Source: Archangium violaceum Cb vi76 (lineage in GTDB: Bacteria > Myxococcota > Myxococcia > Myxococcales > Myxococcaceae). From it: DNA of 64,000 nucleotides. Numbering within the stretch: position 1 is the stretch's first letter; each line of letters starts with the position of its first letter. Where the stretch lies: contig NZ_JPMI01000340.1 in the NCBI RefSeq assembly GCF_000733295.1, positions 1-64,000 on the forward strand. The letters are read 5' to 3'. A program made the position numbers and the translations under genes. Shown piece by piece: positions 7,600-16,541 of the stretch. The notes beneath the pieces are model-generated. The model was given only the letters and a program-made list of their open reading frames with translations, was not told the DNA's origin and ran no database searches.

Positions 7600-9162
7600 A
7601 TGAGCCACTCCACCAAGGCCCCCTGGGAGGATGAGGGTCAGCTCGTCCACCTGCTCGCCAGCCATACCGTCGAGGCGTTCTTCATGATGGACGCCCAGGG
7701 GCGCCTCACCTACGTCAACCCCGCCGCCGAGCGGATGTTCGGCTGGAGCCGGCAGGAGATGCTCGGACAGGTCCTCCACGACCTCGTCCATCACCACCAC
7801 CCCGATGGCAGTCCCTTTCCCATGGACACCTGCCCCCTCGGGCTGGTGATGCGCGAGGGACGGCCCGTCCAGGGCCACGAGGACTTCTTCATCCACCGCG
7901 ACGGCTTGTTCATCCCCGTCTACTGCTCCAACGCGCCCATCCTCGCCGAGGGGCGCATCATGGGCGCGGCGCTGGTGGTGCATGACATCTCCGCACGCAA
8001 TCGCACCGAGGAGGACCGGGCCGAGCAGGTGCGGCAGTTCCAGCTCCTGGCCGACACCCTTCCCCACCTCGCCTGGATGTCCCGGCCCGATGGCACCTGT
8101 GAGTACGTCAACCAGCCCTGGTGCATGTACACCGGCCTCTCGATGGAGGAGTCCCTCGGGGGCGGTTGGACGCGCGCGATACACCCGGAGGACCTGCCGC
8201 GCATCCTGGCGCACTGGCAGCGGACGCGGGACACCCTCAACGGCCACGAGGCCGAACTCCGGCTGCGCCGGGCCAGCGATGGGGCCTGGCGGTGGTTCAT
8301 CGCCCGAGCCCAGCCCGCGCGCTCCGCGGACGGCACCCTCCTGCGGTGGATCGGCTCCTGTACCGACATCGACGAGCAACGGCGCGCCGGCCAGGAACGT
8401 CTGGAGCTGCTGCGGCGCGTGCAGGCGGCCCACGCGGCGGCCGAGGAGGCCAACCGGCTCAAGGATGACTTCCTCGCCACCGTGTCCCACGAGCTGCGCA
8501 CGCCGCTGACGGCGATGCTCGGCTGGCTTCAAATCCTGCGCACCCGGAGCCTGTCCGAGGAGAAGCGCGCCCGCGCCCTGGAGACGATAGAGCGCAACGC
8601 CCGCGTCCAGGCCCAGGTCATCGAGGACCTGCTGGACATCTCGCGCATCATCACCGGCAAGCTCCGCCTCGAGCCCGGGCCCCTGGACATGCGGAACGTG
8701 GTGGACGCGGCGCTCGAGTCCACGCGGCCGCTCGCCGATGCCAAGGGCGTGAAGCTGGAGTTGGAGACGGTCTCGGAGCCCCTGCCCATGTGGGGCGACG
8801 CCGGACGGCTCCAGCAGGTGGTGTGGAACCTGCTGAGCAACGCCATCAAGTTCACCCCCCAGGGAGGCCTCGTCACCGTCCAGCTGCGCCCACTGGACGG
8901 CTCGGTGGAGCTGCGGGTGACGGACACCGGCATGGGCATCTCCCCGGCCTTCCTGCCCCATTTGTTCGAGCGCTTCCGCCAGCAGGACAGCAGCAGCCGC
9001 CGGGCCCATGGCGGGCTCGGGCTGGGGCTGGCCATCGTGCACCACCTCGTCGAGCTGCACGGGGGCCAGGTCTCGGCGCACAGCCCGGGCATGGGCCTCG
9101 GCGCGAGCTTCGTCCTGCTCCTGCCCCGGCAGCCTCGGTCTCCATCTCCAGGGGTTCTGTAA
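7600..9162 (+). CDS. PAS-PAS sensor histidine kinase without a membrane segment
   Basis: This 520-residue cytoplasmic kinase begins [12 protein letters not shown] after an AGGGGCGG site. A first PAS domain covers about residues 15-130 ([21 protein letters not shown]). A second PAS with its PAC segment covers about 140-265 ([16 protein letters not shown]). HisKA follows with phospho-acceptor His297 in VSHELRTPL. The HATPase domain has the N box (NLLSNAIKF), G1 (DTGMGIS) and G2 (GLGLGLAIV). No receiver domain or response-regulator gene is adjacent, so its partner must be elsewhere. It ends 43 bases before the MoxR operon on the same strand and could be co-transcribed with it, but a functional link is only positional. 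Confidence 0.88.
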   Translation: MSHSTKAPWEDEGQLVHLLASHTVEAFFMMDAQGRLTYVNPAAERMFGWSRQEMLGQVLHDLVHHHHPDGSPFPMDTCPLGLVMREGRPVQGHEDFFIHRDGLFIPVYCSNAPILAEGRIMGAALVVHDISARNRTEEDRAEQVRQFQLLADTLPHLAWMSRPDGTCEYVNQPWCMYTGLSMEESLGGGWTRAIHPEDLPRILAHWQRTRDTLNGHEAELRLRRASDGAWRWFIARAQPARSADGTLLRWIGSCTDIDEQRRAGQERLELLRRVQAAHAAAEEANRLKDDFLATVSHELRTPLTAMLGWLQILRTRSLSEEKRARALETIERNARVQAQVIEDLLDISRIITGKLRLEPGPLDMRNVVDAALESTRPLADAKGVKLELETVSEPLPMWGDAGRLQQVVWNLLSNAIKFTPQGGLVTVQLRPLDGSVELRVTDTGMGISPAFLPHLFERFRQQDSSSRRAHGGLGLGLAIVHHLVELHGGQVSAHSPGMGLGASFVLLLPRQPRSPSPGVL

Positions 9163-9205
9163 AGGTGCTGGCGCGTCCCGCCGCACTTGGGTACGAGTGC
9201 TCCCG

Positions 9206-10342
9206 ATGGCGACGACCCGGAAGAAGAACACCGCCCCCACCCCGGCCGGCAGCGGTCCGGCGAAGGACGTCCAGCGGCCTCCCGCGGAGACCCTCCACGC
9301 GGAGGAGCTCGAGAAGCTGCGCGCCCACGATGACGCGCCGAAGCCTCCGGGCTGGAGCATGTCCCTGCACGCGGTGCGCCGCTTCATCCTCGGAGACGAG
9401 TCGCTCGGCGTGCAGCGCAAGTTCGTGGGCAACCCGAGCCTCGTGGACCGGGCCATGGTGACGCTGGCCACCAACCGCGGACTGATGCTCGTGGGCGAGC
9501 CCGGCACGGCCAAGAGCCTCCTGTCCGAGCTGCTCGCCGCCGCCATCTCCGGCACCTCCACGCTGACCATCCAGGGCGGCGCGTCCGTCACGGAGGATCA
9601 GATCAAATACTCGTGGAACTATGCGCTCCTCGTGTCCGAGGGCCCCACGCCTCGCGCGCTCGTGCCCGCCCCGCTCTACACGGGCATGAAGGAGGGCAAG
9701 GTGGTGCGCTTCGAGGAGATCACCCGCTGTCCCCTCGAGGTGCAGGACTCGCTGCTCTCCATGCTGTCGGACCGGGTGCTCGCGGTGCCGGAGCTGCGGG
9801 ACGAGGACGCCATGGTGTTCGCGCGGGACGGCTTCAACGTCATCGCCACCGCGAACACGCGCGACCGGGGCGTCAACGAGATGAGCGCGGCGCTCAAGCG
9901 GCGCTTCAACTTCGAGACGGTGTTCCCCATCGGCGACTTCAACACCGAGCTGTCCCTGGTGCGCAACGAGACGAAGCGGCTGCTGGAGCGCTCGGGCGTA
10001 CCGGTGACGCCCTCGGAGGACTTGCTGGAGGTGCTCGTCACCACGTTCCGCGAGCTGCGGGCCGGCGAGACGAGCGACGGCCAGGCGATGGAGCGGCTGA
10101 CGGCGGTGCTCTCCACGGCGGAGGCCGTGTCGGTGGCCCACGCGGTGGGCGTACGCGGTTACTACCTGCGTGGGGATGGAGGCTCGGCGGCGGACCTGGT
10201 GGAGACGTTGGCTGGCACCGCGGCGAAGGACAGCCCCGAGGACCTCAAGCGTCTGCGCGCGTACCTGGAGCAGCGGGTGGCGCGCCGCAATGGACCCCAA
10301 TGGCGCGCCCTGTACGAGGCCCGCCACCTCCTGCCGGGCTGA
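9206..10342 (+). CDS. MoxR-type AAA+ ATPase of the DUF5682/VWA/SWIM cluster
   Basis: This 378-residue AAA+ protein has Walker A GEPGTAKS at about residues 97-104, Walker B within VVRFEEITR near 166-174, sensor-1-like IATANTRDRG, and an arginine-rich AALKRRF motif. The order fits the MoxR branch, whose members act with VWA-domain proteins as chaperone-like remodelling pairs. Residues 1-50 are a Lys/Pro-rich tail. The ATG at 9206 begins MATTRKKNT; upstream in-frame sequence overlaps the kinase gene and is unlikely. It is the first gene of a four-gene run, with the next start 10 bases after its stop. The substrate is unknown. Confidence 0.88.
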   Translation: MATTRKKNTAPTPAGSGPAKDVQRPPAETLHAEELEKLRAHDDAPKPPGWSMSLHAVRRFILGDESLGVQRKFVGNPSLVDRAMVTLATNRGLMLVGEPGTAKSLLSELLAAAISGTSTLTIQGGASVTEDQIKYSWNYALLVSEGPTPRALVPAPLYTGMKEGKVVRFEEITRCPLEVQDSLLSMLSDRVLAVPELRDEDAMVFARDGFNVIATANTRDRGVNEMSAALKRRFNFETVFPIGDFNTELSLVRNETKRLLERSGVPVTPSEDLLEVLVTTFRELRAGETSDGQAMERLTAVLSTAEAVSVAHAVGVRGYYLRGDGGSAADLVETLAGTAAKDSPEDLKRLRAYLEQRVARRNGPQWRALYEARHLLPG

Positions 10343-10352
10343 CACCGTGGGC

Positions 10353-12665
10353 ATGCAGGGGACTCCGGGCCTCCATGTCGTCGGCGTGCGCCACCACAGC
10401 CCGGCGTGTGCCCGTGTCGTGGCGCACACGCTGCGGAAGGTGAAGCCCCGCCACGTGCTCATCGAGGGCCCGGCGGACATGAACGCCCGCCTGGACGAGC
10501 TGCTCCTGCCGCACGAGCTGCCGCTGGCCGTCTTCAGCAGCTACCGCGACGAGGAGCGGACCCATGCCTCGTGGACGCCCTTCTGCGCCTACTCGCCCGA
10601 ATGGGTGGCCCTGACGGAGGGGATGGCGGCCGGAGCGCAGGTGCGCTTCATGGACCTGCCCGCCTGGGACAAGTCCTTCCACGGCGTGCGCAACCGCTAC
10701 TCGGACGGCGAGCGCCGCACCGCCCGGCTCATCGAGACGCTCTGCCGCAAGCTGGGCCTGGAGGGGATGGATGCCCTCTGGGATCACCTCTTCGAGCAGC
10801 CGTGCGAGCTGGACACCCTGGCGGAGCGGCTGCGCGTCTACTTCGACTCATTCCGCGCAGAGGAGGAGGCCACCGGGAGCGACCACCGGCGCGAGGCCTT
10901 CATGTTGGCACACGTGGAGGCCGCGCTGGCCCTGGGAGATGGCCCCGTGGTGGTGGTGTGCGGTGGCTTCCACGCGCCCGTGCTCGCGCGGGCCACGGGC
11001 AAACCGGGCGCCCCCTTCCCCGAGACGCCGAGTCACCCGTCCGCGCGCAGCTACCTCGTGCCGTACAGCTTCCGCCGCCTGGACTCCTTCACCGGCTACG
11101 AGTCCGGCATGCCCTCCCCCGCCTTCTACCAGGCGGTATGGGAGCTCGGCCCCGAGAAGGCTCCGGAGCACATGCTCCGCGCCGCCGTCACGCGGTTGCG
11201 CGGCCGGGGACAGCACATCTCCTCGGCGGATCTCATCGCCGCCTCCGTCATGGCCGAGGGGCTCGGACGTCTGCGCGCCCATACGGCCCTGACGCGCTCG
11301 GACCTGCTCGACGGAATGGCCGCCGCCCTGGTGAAGGACGCGCTCGACGTGGCGCTACCGTGGACGATGCGCGGTGTCCTCTCCCCGGACACGGATCCGC
11401 TCCTCGCCGAGGTGTTGCGCGCCTTCTCGGGCGACCGCACGGGCCGGCTCAGCGACTCCACCCCGAGGCCCCCGCTGCTGGCAGACGTGGAGCGCGTCCT
11501 GACCGCACACGATCTCCGGCCGCGGGAACGTGCCCGGAAGGTGGGCGTGGAGTTGCGCGAGCCCGCGCACCTGGAGCGCAGCCGCGCGCTGCACCGGCTG
11601 CGGGTGCTCGGCATCCCCGGCTTCACCCGGGACGCGGGCCCCACCTTCCCCACCGAGCCCGTGCTCCAGGAGTCCTGGACGGTGGCCCCCACGGAGGACT
11701 TCATCTCCTGGGTCATCGAGGCCTCGGGCTGGGGCCCCTCGCTGGAGGTGGCGGCCACCGGACGGCTCGAGGAAGCGCTCACCACTGCGGGGCCGGACCT
11801 GGGCAGGCTCGCCCTGCTGCTCGCCGAGAGCCTCTTCATCGGCGCGAAGGGCCTGGCGCAACGTGTGCTCGAGTCCGTGGCCGCGCAGGCCCTGCACGAG
11901 CCGGCTCTCACCCGACTGGGCCTGGCCCTGGAGCGGCTCCTCTCCGTCTGGCGATACGACGTACTGCTCGGCGCCCAGGGCTCGGCCGAGGTGGGCACCG
12001 TCATCGCGGCGGCCTTCGATCGGGGACTGTGGTTGCTCGAGCAGCTCGACGGGCCCGCGCTTCCCGCGGACGAGGGACACCTCCGCGCCGTGGCCGCGCT
12101 GCGCGACACGCTCCGCTTCGCGGGCCGGGCGCTCTCGCTCGACGAGACGCACGCCGCCGCCGTGTTCGAGCGCCGTCTGGCCGATCTCCGCGCCCCACCC
12201 GCCGTGCGAGGCGCCGCGCTCGGAGCGCTCTGGTCCCTGTCCCGCTTCTCCGACGAGGCCAGCGCCGAGGCCGCCGCCATCCGCGCGACCCGGGCCGCGG
12301 CACGTCCCGCCATCCTGGGTGACTTCCTGGCCGGCCTGTTCCGGCTCGCCCGGGAGCAGGTGGTGCGCGCGCCACCCGTCACCGCGGTGCTGGACGAGGT
12401 GCTCCGCGAGCTGCCCCAGGAGGACTTCCTCGTCGCCGTCCCGGCCCTGCGCCTGGCCTTCGGTTTCTTCCCGCCCCGGGAGAAGGAGGACATCGCCCGG
12501 TCGATCCTCACGCTGCACGGCAAGGATCCCGCGGGGGCGCGGAACCTGCTCCGCCTCAAGGTGGATCCGGCGCTCGTCGCCGCGGGCACCGCGCTGGACG
12601 AGGAGGTGGAGCAGGTGCTGGCCCGCTACGGGCTGCTGCGGCCCCACGAGGGAGGTGCGCGATGA
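10353..12665 (+). CDS. DUF5682 family protein (MoxR/VWA cluster)
   Basis: This predicted 770-residue protein begins with GLHVVGVRHHSPACARVV and HVLIEGPADMNARLDELL. These segments are characteristic of DUF5682 and reminiscent of the EreA/ChaN/TraB hydrolase-like fold. Conserved-looking polar residues also occur in DLPAWDKSFHG and VVVVCGGFHAPVL (a possible catalytic His). The C-terminal half is Ala/Leu/Arg-rich helices. In many bacteria this family is encoded next to a MoxR ATPase, a VWA protein and a SWIM protein, as here. The activity is not known to me. GTG at 10347 is an alternative start. Its stop overlaps the VWA start (ATGA). Confidence 0.8.
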   Translation: MQGTPGLHVVGVRHHSPACARVVAHTLRKVKPRHVLIEGPADMNARLDELLLPHELPLAVFSSYRDEERTHASWTPFCAYSPEWVALTEGMAAGAQVRFMDLPAWDKSFHGVRNRYSDGERRTARLIETLCRKLGLEGMDALWDHLFEQPCELDTLAERLRVYFDSFRAEEEATGSDHRREAFMLAHVEAALALGDGPVVVVCGGFHAPVLARATGKPGAPFPETPSHPSARSYLVPYSFRRLDSFTGYESGMPSPAFYQAVWELGPEKAPEHMLRAAVTRLRGRGQHISSADLIAASVMAEGLGRLRAHTALTRSDLLDGMAAALVKDALDVALPWTMRGVLSPDTDPLLAEVLRAFSGDRTGRLSDSTPRPPLLADVERVLTAHDLRPRERARKVGVELREPAHLERSRALHRLRVLGIPGFTRDAGPTFPTEPVLQESWTVAPTEDFISWVIEASGWGPSLEVAATGRLEEALTTAGPDLGRLALLLAESLFIGAKGLAQRVLESVAAQALHEPALTRLGLALERLLSVWRYDVLLGAQGSAEVGTVIAAAFDRGLWLLEQLDGPALPADEGHLRAVAALRDTLRFAGRALSLDETHAAAVFERRLADLRAPPAVRGAALGALWSLSRFSDEASAEAAAIRATRAAARPAILGDFLAGLFRLAREQVVRAPPVTAVLDEVLRELPQEDFLVAVPALRLAFGFFPPREKEDIARSILTLHGKDPAGARNLLRLKVDPALVAAGTALDEEVEQVLARYGLLRPHEGGAR

Positions 12666-13786
12666 CGATGGATCCCCTGGCGCGCTGGCGTCTCGTGCTC
12701 GGTGAAGCGGCGGAGGGAGCGCTCGGCAACAGCCTGGACGCCCGGGGCCGCGGCATGGACGCGGCGCTCGAGTGGCTGTACGGGCGCGAGGGAGACCTCG
12801 CGGACCGTGATGTCCGGGGACGACAGGGAGGAACGGGCCCGTCCTCGCTCTCCGTCCCGGATTGGATCAACGAGGTCCACAGCCTCTTCCCCAAGGAGAC
12901 CATCGAGCGCCTCGAGCGCGATGCCGTCGAGCGCTACAAGATCGACGAGGTGGTGACGCGCGCCGACGTGCTCTCGCGCGTGGAGCCCAACGAGACGCTG
13001 CTGCGCGCCGTGCTGCGCACCAAGCACCTCATGAATCCCGAGGTGCTCGCGGTGGCCCGCCGCATCGTCGAGAAGGTGGTGCGCGACCTCATGGAGAAGC
13101 TGAGCAAGGAGGTGCGCCAGACGTTCTCGGGCGTGCTCGACCGGCGCCGCCGCTCGCCGCTGAAGGTGGCGCGCAACTTCGACTTCCGGCGCACGCTGCG
13201 CGAGAACCTGGACCGCTACTCCCCCACCGAGCGCAAGATCGCCATCGAGCACGCCTCGTTCTTCTCGCGCACCCGGAAGCACACCGAGCGCTGGCAGGTC
13301 ATCCTCCTGGTGGATCAATCCGGCAGCATGACGTCGTCCGTCATCCACTCGGCCGTCACCGCGGCCTGTCTGTGGGGGCTGCCCGGTATCCAGACGCACC
13401 TGGTGGCCTTCGACACCACCGTGGTGGATCTCACCCGCGAGGTGACCGACCCCGTGGAGCTGCTGATGAAGGTGCAGCTCGGAGGCGGCACGGACATCCA
13501 GAAGGCCGTGGCCTACGGCGCGGGGCTCATCGAGTCCCCCCGGCGGAGCATCGTCGTCCTCATCACGGACTTCTACGAGGGCGGCGGCCCCGAGCTGCTC
13601 GTGCGCCGCGTGAAGGAGCTGTGCGCCCAGGGGACGAAGGTGCTGGGGCTCGCGGCGCTCGAGCCGGACGCGACCCCCAACTACGACCGGGACCTGGCCC
13701 GGCGGCTGGTGGACGTGGGCGCCCACGTGGGAGCGATGACGCCCGGCCAGCTCGCGGCGTGGATCGCCGAGAAGGTGCGCGCATGA
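12662..13786 (+). CDS. VWA-domain protein, CoxE-like partner of MoxR
   Basis: This 374-residue protein has a helical N-terminal half (about 1-200) and a von Willebrand A domain from about 210. The metal-ion adhesion motif is DQSGS starting at residue 218, with the further ligand segments GGGTD and ITDFYEGG. MoxR and VWA proteins commonly form a remodelling pair in which the VWA protein recruits the target. There is no signal peptide, so it is likely cytoplasmic. Its ATG overlaps the DUF5682 stop by four bases and its stop overlaps the next start, which strongly supports co-translation. Confidence 0.88.
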   Translation: MTMDPLARWRLVLGEAAEGALGNSLDARGRGMDAALEWLYGREGDLADRDVRGRQGGTGPSSLSVPDWINEVHSLFPKETIERLERDAVERYKIDEVVTRADVLSRVEPNETLLRAVLRTKHLMNPEVLAVARRIVEKVVRDLMEKLSKEVRQTFSGVLDRRRRSPLKVARNFDFRRTLRENLDRYSPTERKIAIEHASFFSRTRKHTERWQVILLVDQSGSMTSSVIHSAVTAACLWGLPGIQTHLVAFDTTVVDLTREVTDPVELLMKVQLGGGTDIQKAVAYGAGLIESPRRSIVVLITDFYEGGGPELLVRRVKELCAQGTKVLGLAALEPDATPNYDRDLARRLVDVGAHVGAMTPGQLAAWIAEKVRA

Positions 13787-15816
13787 GCCGTGCGGATCTC
13801 CTCGCCCTCACCCCGCAGGCCATCGCGAGCGTGTCCAACCTGGGCCTGGTGAAGCGCGCCCAGAAGGAGATCGAGCAGGGCAAGGCTCCCCGGCTGGAGG
13901 AGCTGGCCGACGGCACGGTGGTGGGCACCTTCGAGGATGGCAACACGGCCCGGCTGCTTCCGGGCAAGAGCCTGAAGGACAGCCCCTGCTCGTGCGATTC
14001 CACCACCGTGTGCCGGCACCGCGTGGCCGTGGCACTCGCCTACCCGGCGTTCGCCAGCGCCTCGAGCACGGCGCCCGCCCCGGAGAAGGCCGAGGAGGCC
14101 GCACCGGAGCCGCCCTGGTCCCCGGGCTCGGTGGAGGACAAGGCGCTGGAGGAGATGATCCCCCGCCGCTCCTTGGAGCGCGCCGAGTCCCTCCGCCAGC
14201 GCGGTTACCTCGCCCAGGTGCGCCGGGGGACGTTCGTGGGCGAGGACATCCCCACCGTGTCGCTCGCCACGTGCACGGTGCGCTTCCTCGTGCCCCGGAA
14301 CCTGGGTTACGCGCGCTGCGACTGCGCGGTGGGCACGGGCTGCGAGCACCTGCCGCTCGCCATCTGGGCCTTCCGCGCCGCCGACGCCAGGGATCCCACG
14401 AGCCGTGAGCTCTCCGTCGAGGTGGCGCGCGAGCACGTCGCCTCGCACGAGGGCGGGCCGGCGATGGACGCGGCGAGCGACCTGGCCAGCTTCCTCCTGT
14501 TGGAGGGGGCCCAACACGCCAGCACCGGGCTCGCGGGGCGCTTCGCGGTGGCGCGCTCGAGCCTCGCGGACGTGAAGATGGCCTGGCCGCTCGCGGCGCT
14601 GGATGAGCTCGAGGATCTGCTCGAGGCCTATGTGGCCCGAGGGGCCCGCTACACCCCGGCGAAACTCTCGGCCACGCTGGCGGAGCTGTTCGCCCGGCTG
14701 CGTGCCGCCCGCACCTCGGGCGCCGTCCCGCCCCGCGCGGTGCTGGGCATGGACGAGGCCCCCGAGACGAAGCTCGACTACGTCCGGCTGGTGTCGCTCG
14801 GGGCGCGGCTGTTCGCCGATGGCCGGGAACGCCGCGCGGAGCTGGTGCTCGCGGATCCGGCCAGCGCGAGCCTCCTCGTGGTGCGCCGGGCCTTCACCTA
14901 CGCGGAGGATCAGACTCCCGAGGACGGCGCCGAGCTCGGACGCCGCCAGGGCGCTCCCGGTGCGACCCTCGAGGCCCTCTCGCGGGGCCAGGTGGTGACC
15001 TCGGGCGCCACGCGCCTGCCGGATCGCCTCGTGGTGTTCTCCACGCGCGGGCTGCAGCGCACCTCGGTGACGCCCCAGTCCGGGGACTGGAGCCTGCTGC
15101 CGGCACCACTGCTCGTGAAGGACGTCTCCGCGCTGGAGGCCTCCCTGCGGGCCCGGCCTCCGCGTTTCCTGCGGCCACGGCAGCTCGCCGAGAACGTGCA
15201 CGCCTTCGAGGTCTCCCGCGTGGTGGACGTGGCCTACTCACCGGGCGCCCAGTTGGTGCGCGCGGAGCTGGAGGACGCGGGCGGACACGGCTTCCTCGTG
15301 GAGCTGTCCCACCGCCGCGTGGCGCCCGGGGCACTGGACGCGCTCGCCGAGGGGCTGGGGGGGAAACGCGGGGCGCTTCGCTACCTCTCGGGTGAGGTGC
15401 GGAGGACGGCCCGGGGGCTCGTCGTCGAGCCGCTCGCGCTGTCCTGCGAGGGCACGGGGGTGGTGGTGCTCGACATGCAACCCGCCGCCGCGACGGGGCC
15501 GCTGCGCACCGCCGAGGACAGGCCGCCCCTGGAGCCCCTCCCGGCGGCCCTGGCCGAGCTGGAAGGCTGTCTCGCGGACGCGGTGCACCAGGGTCTGCGC
15601 CACGTCGTCCCCGCCTGGGGCACCCGGCTCTCCGCGGTGGCCTCGCGAGTCCAGGAGCTCGGGATGAAGCGCCTGGCGGAGGAGCTGGGAGCGCTCTCCA
15701 AGAAGCTGGACGCGGCCCGTGTCTCCGGCCTCCCCGGGGACGAGGCGGCGCTCGCGGCCGCCTGGGCCGATGCCGCCCTCCGCGTCACCGTGGGGCTTGA
15801 GCAGCTCGGGGCGTAG
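13783..15816 (+). CDS. SWIM zinc-finger protein ending the MoxR/VWA operon
   Basis: This 677-residue protein carries two CxCx(n)CxH SWIM-type zinc motifs. One starts at residue 69 (CSCDSTTVCRH) and one at residue 179 (CDCAVGTGCEH). SWIM domains bind DNA or protein. The remainder is Ala/Leu/Arg-rich with no recognised catalytic domain. The ATG at 13783 overlaps the VWA stop; the much longer upstream frame is a shadow of the VWA gene. Within the cluster it may tether the MoxR/VWA machine to nucleic acid or to another protein, but that is inference. Confidence 0.85.
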   Translation: MSRADLLALTPQAIASVSNLGLVKRAQKEIEQGKAPRLEELADGTVVGTFEDGNTARLLPGKSLKDSPCSCDSTTVCRHRVAVALAYPAFASASSTAPAPEKAEEAAPEPPWSPGSVEDKALEEMIPRRSLERAESLRQRGYLAQVRRGTFVGEDIPTVSLATCTVRFLVPRNLGYARCDCAVGTGCEHLPLAIWAFRAADARDPTSRELSVEVAREHVASHEGGPAMDAASDLASFLLLEGAQHASTGLAGRFAVARSSLADVKMAWPLAALDELEDLLEAYVARGARYTPAKLSATLAELFARLRAARTSGAVPPRAVLGMDEAPETKLDYVRLVSLGARLFADGRERRAELVLADPASASLLVVRRAFTYAEDQTPEDGAELGRRQGAPGATLEALSRGQVVTSGATRLPDRLVVFSTRGLQRTSVTPQSGDWSLLPAPLLVKDVSALEASLRARPPRFLRPRQLAENVHAFEVSRVVDVAYSPGAQLVRAELEDAGGHGFLVELSHRRVAPGALDALAEGLGGKRGALRYLSGEVRRTARGLVVEPLALSCEGTGVVVLDMQPAAATGPLRTAEDRPPLEPLPAALAELEGCLADAVHQGLRHVVPAWGTRLSAVASRVQELGMKRLAEELGALSKKLDAARVSGLPGDEAALAAAWADAALRVTVGLEQLGA

Positions 15817-16036
15817 GCCCGCTCCACGACCGTCAAGATTCAAACAATCTGTTGAAATTGGAAAGTTTCATTTGCAAACCTCAATTATCGAGGTACCGTG
15901 TATCCCACGAAAGCACCGGCAAACCCACATGGGCCGTGCACGTGGGAGCCGTCGGCATTCGGGAGGGTAACCACGGGCAGATCTCTCTTCATGTCGTTAC
16001 ATGGCTCAACCTGTTGCATCCCACGGAGGTGTTCCG
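15817..16036 (+). promoter_or_regulatory. Structured, A+T-richer leader of the next gene
   Basis: The first 80 bases are A+T-rich and may hold the promoter. Then CCGTG near 15896 can pair with CACGG near 15972. Inside lies a strong hairpin with CCCACATG (15924-15931) pairing with CACGTGGG (15939-15946), one mismatch. The element GGCAAACC recalls the c-di-GMP-I riboswitch, but the rest of that consensus is absent. A GGAGGT ribosome site sits at 16025-16030. Confidence 0.35.
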
Positions 16037-16486
16037 ATGAACGACGAGCACAAGCCGGAGTCCACATACGGGGATGAGTGGTTCGCGCTCGAGGATGGGC
16101 TCACGGGCTCGCGCCGGAACGTGCTGGGGGCCACCTACGTCCCCCTCCGCGCCTCCGTGCCATCCGTTGCCCCCGCCAGGAAGGAAGCGGCACGACGCGC
16201 GGTCCTGGCGCGGCCCCCGGAACAGTCGGAGCTGCTGCTGGAGGCCCGGCGGCTCTTCGATGCCATGGGCGTGCACCTGCCCCAGCGCATCAACGCCGAG
16301 GAGCTGGGTGATGCGTTGGAGATGCTCCAACGGATGGTGAGGGCGGGACAGCCGAAGTGGAGGATCCAGATGAGGATCCTCTCCACCCTCTTCTGGGTCA
16401 GCGCCCACACGGCGCAGGACGGCGTCCACGCGCTCATCGGGACGGAGACGGTGAGCACCGGCAACAACGGGCAGGGCCACGAGTAG
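16037..16486 (+). CDS. Hypothetical 149-residue protein
   Basis: I do not recognise this family. The ATG at 16037 is supported by GGAGGT seven bases upstream. The first third is acidic and Pro/Ala-rich (MNDEHKPESTYGDEWFALEDG). The middle and C-terminal parts are predicted helical, with SELLLEARRLFDAMG and ELGDALEMLQRMVRAGQ. No signal peptide or membrane span is seen. It is transcribed alone, facing the minus-strand thiamine-diphosphate enzyme across a bidirectional hairpin. Confidence 0.6.
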   Translation: MNDEHKPESTYGDEWFALEDGLTGSRRNVLGATYVPLRASVPSVAPARKEAARRAVLARPPEQSELLLEARRLFDAMGVHLPQRINAEELGDALEMLQRMVRAGQPKWRIQMRILSTLFWVSAHTAQDGVHALIGTETVSTGNNGQGHE

Positions 16487-16498
16487 CACCCGAGCCCC

Positions 16499-16522
16499 GG
16501 GCGGGGCCTTATGGCCCTGCCC
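16499..16522. terminator. Bidirectional hairpin between convergent genes
   Basis: GGGCGGGGCC (16499-16508) and GGCCCTGCCC (16513-16522) form a 10-bp stem with one G-U pair and a TTAT loop. It lies in the 55-base gap between two converging genes. There is no long U tract on either side, so termination efficiency is uncertain. Confidence 0.6.
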
Positions 16523-16541
16523 GTCTTCGAGTGCCTGGTCC

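Noticed and set aside
9008-9205. Upstream extension of the MoxR reading frame
   Set aside because: It overlaps the kinase HATPase domain in another frame and has shadow-like composition. The ATG at 9206 fits better.
15900-15975. c-di-GMP-I (GEMM) riboswitch because of GGCAAACC
   Set aside because: The second conserved block (GACGCAAAGCC) and the tetraloop-receptor arm are absent. It is kept only as an unassigned structured leader.
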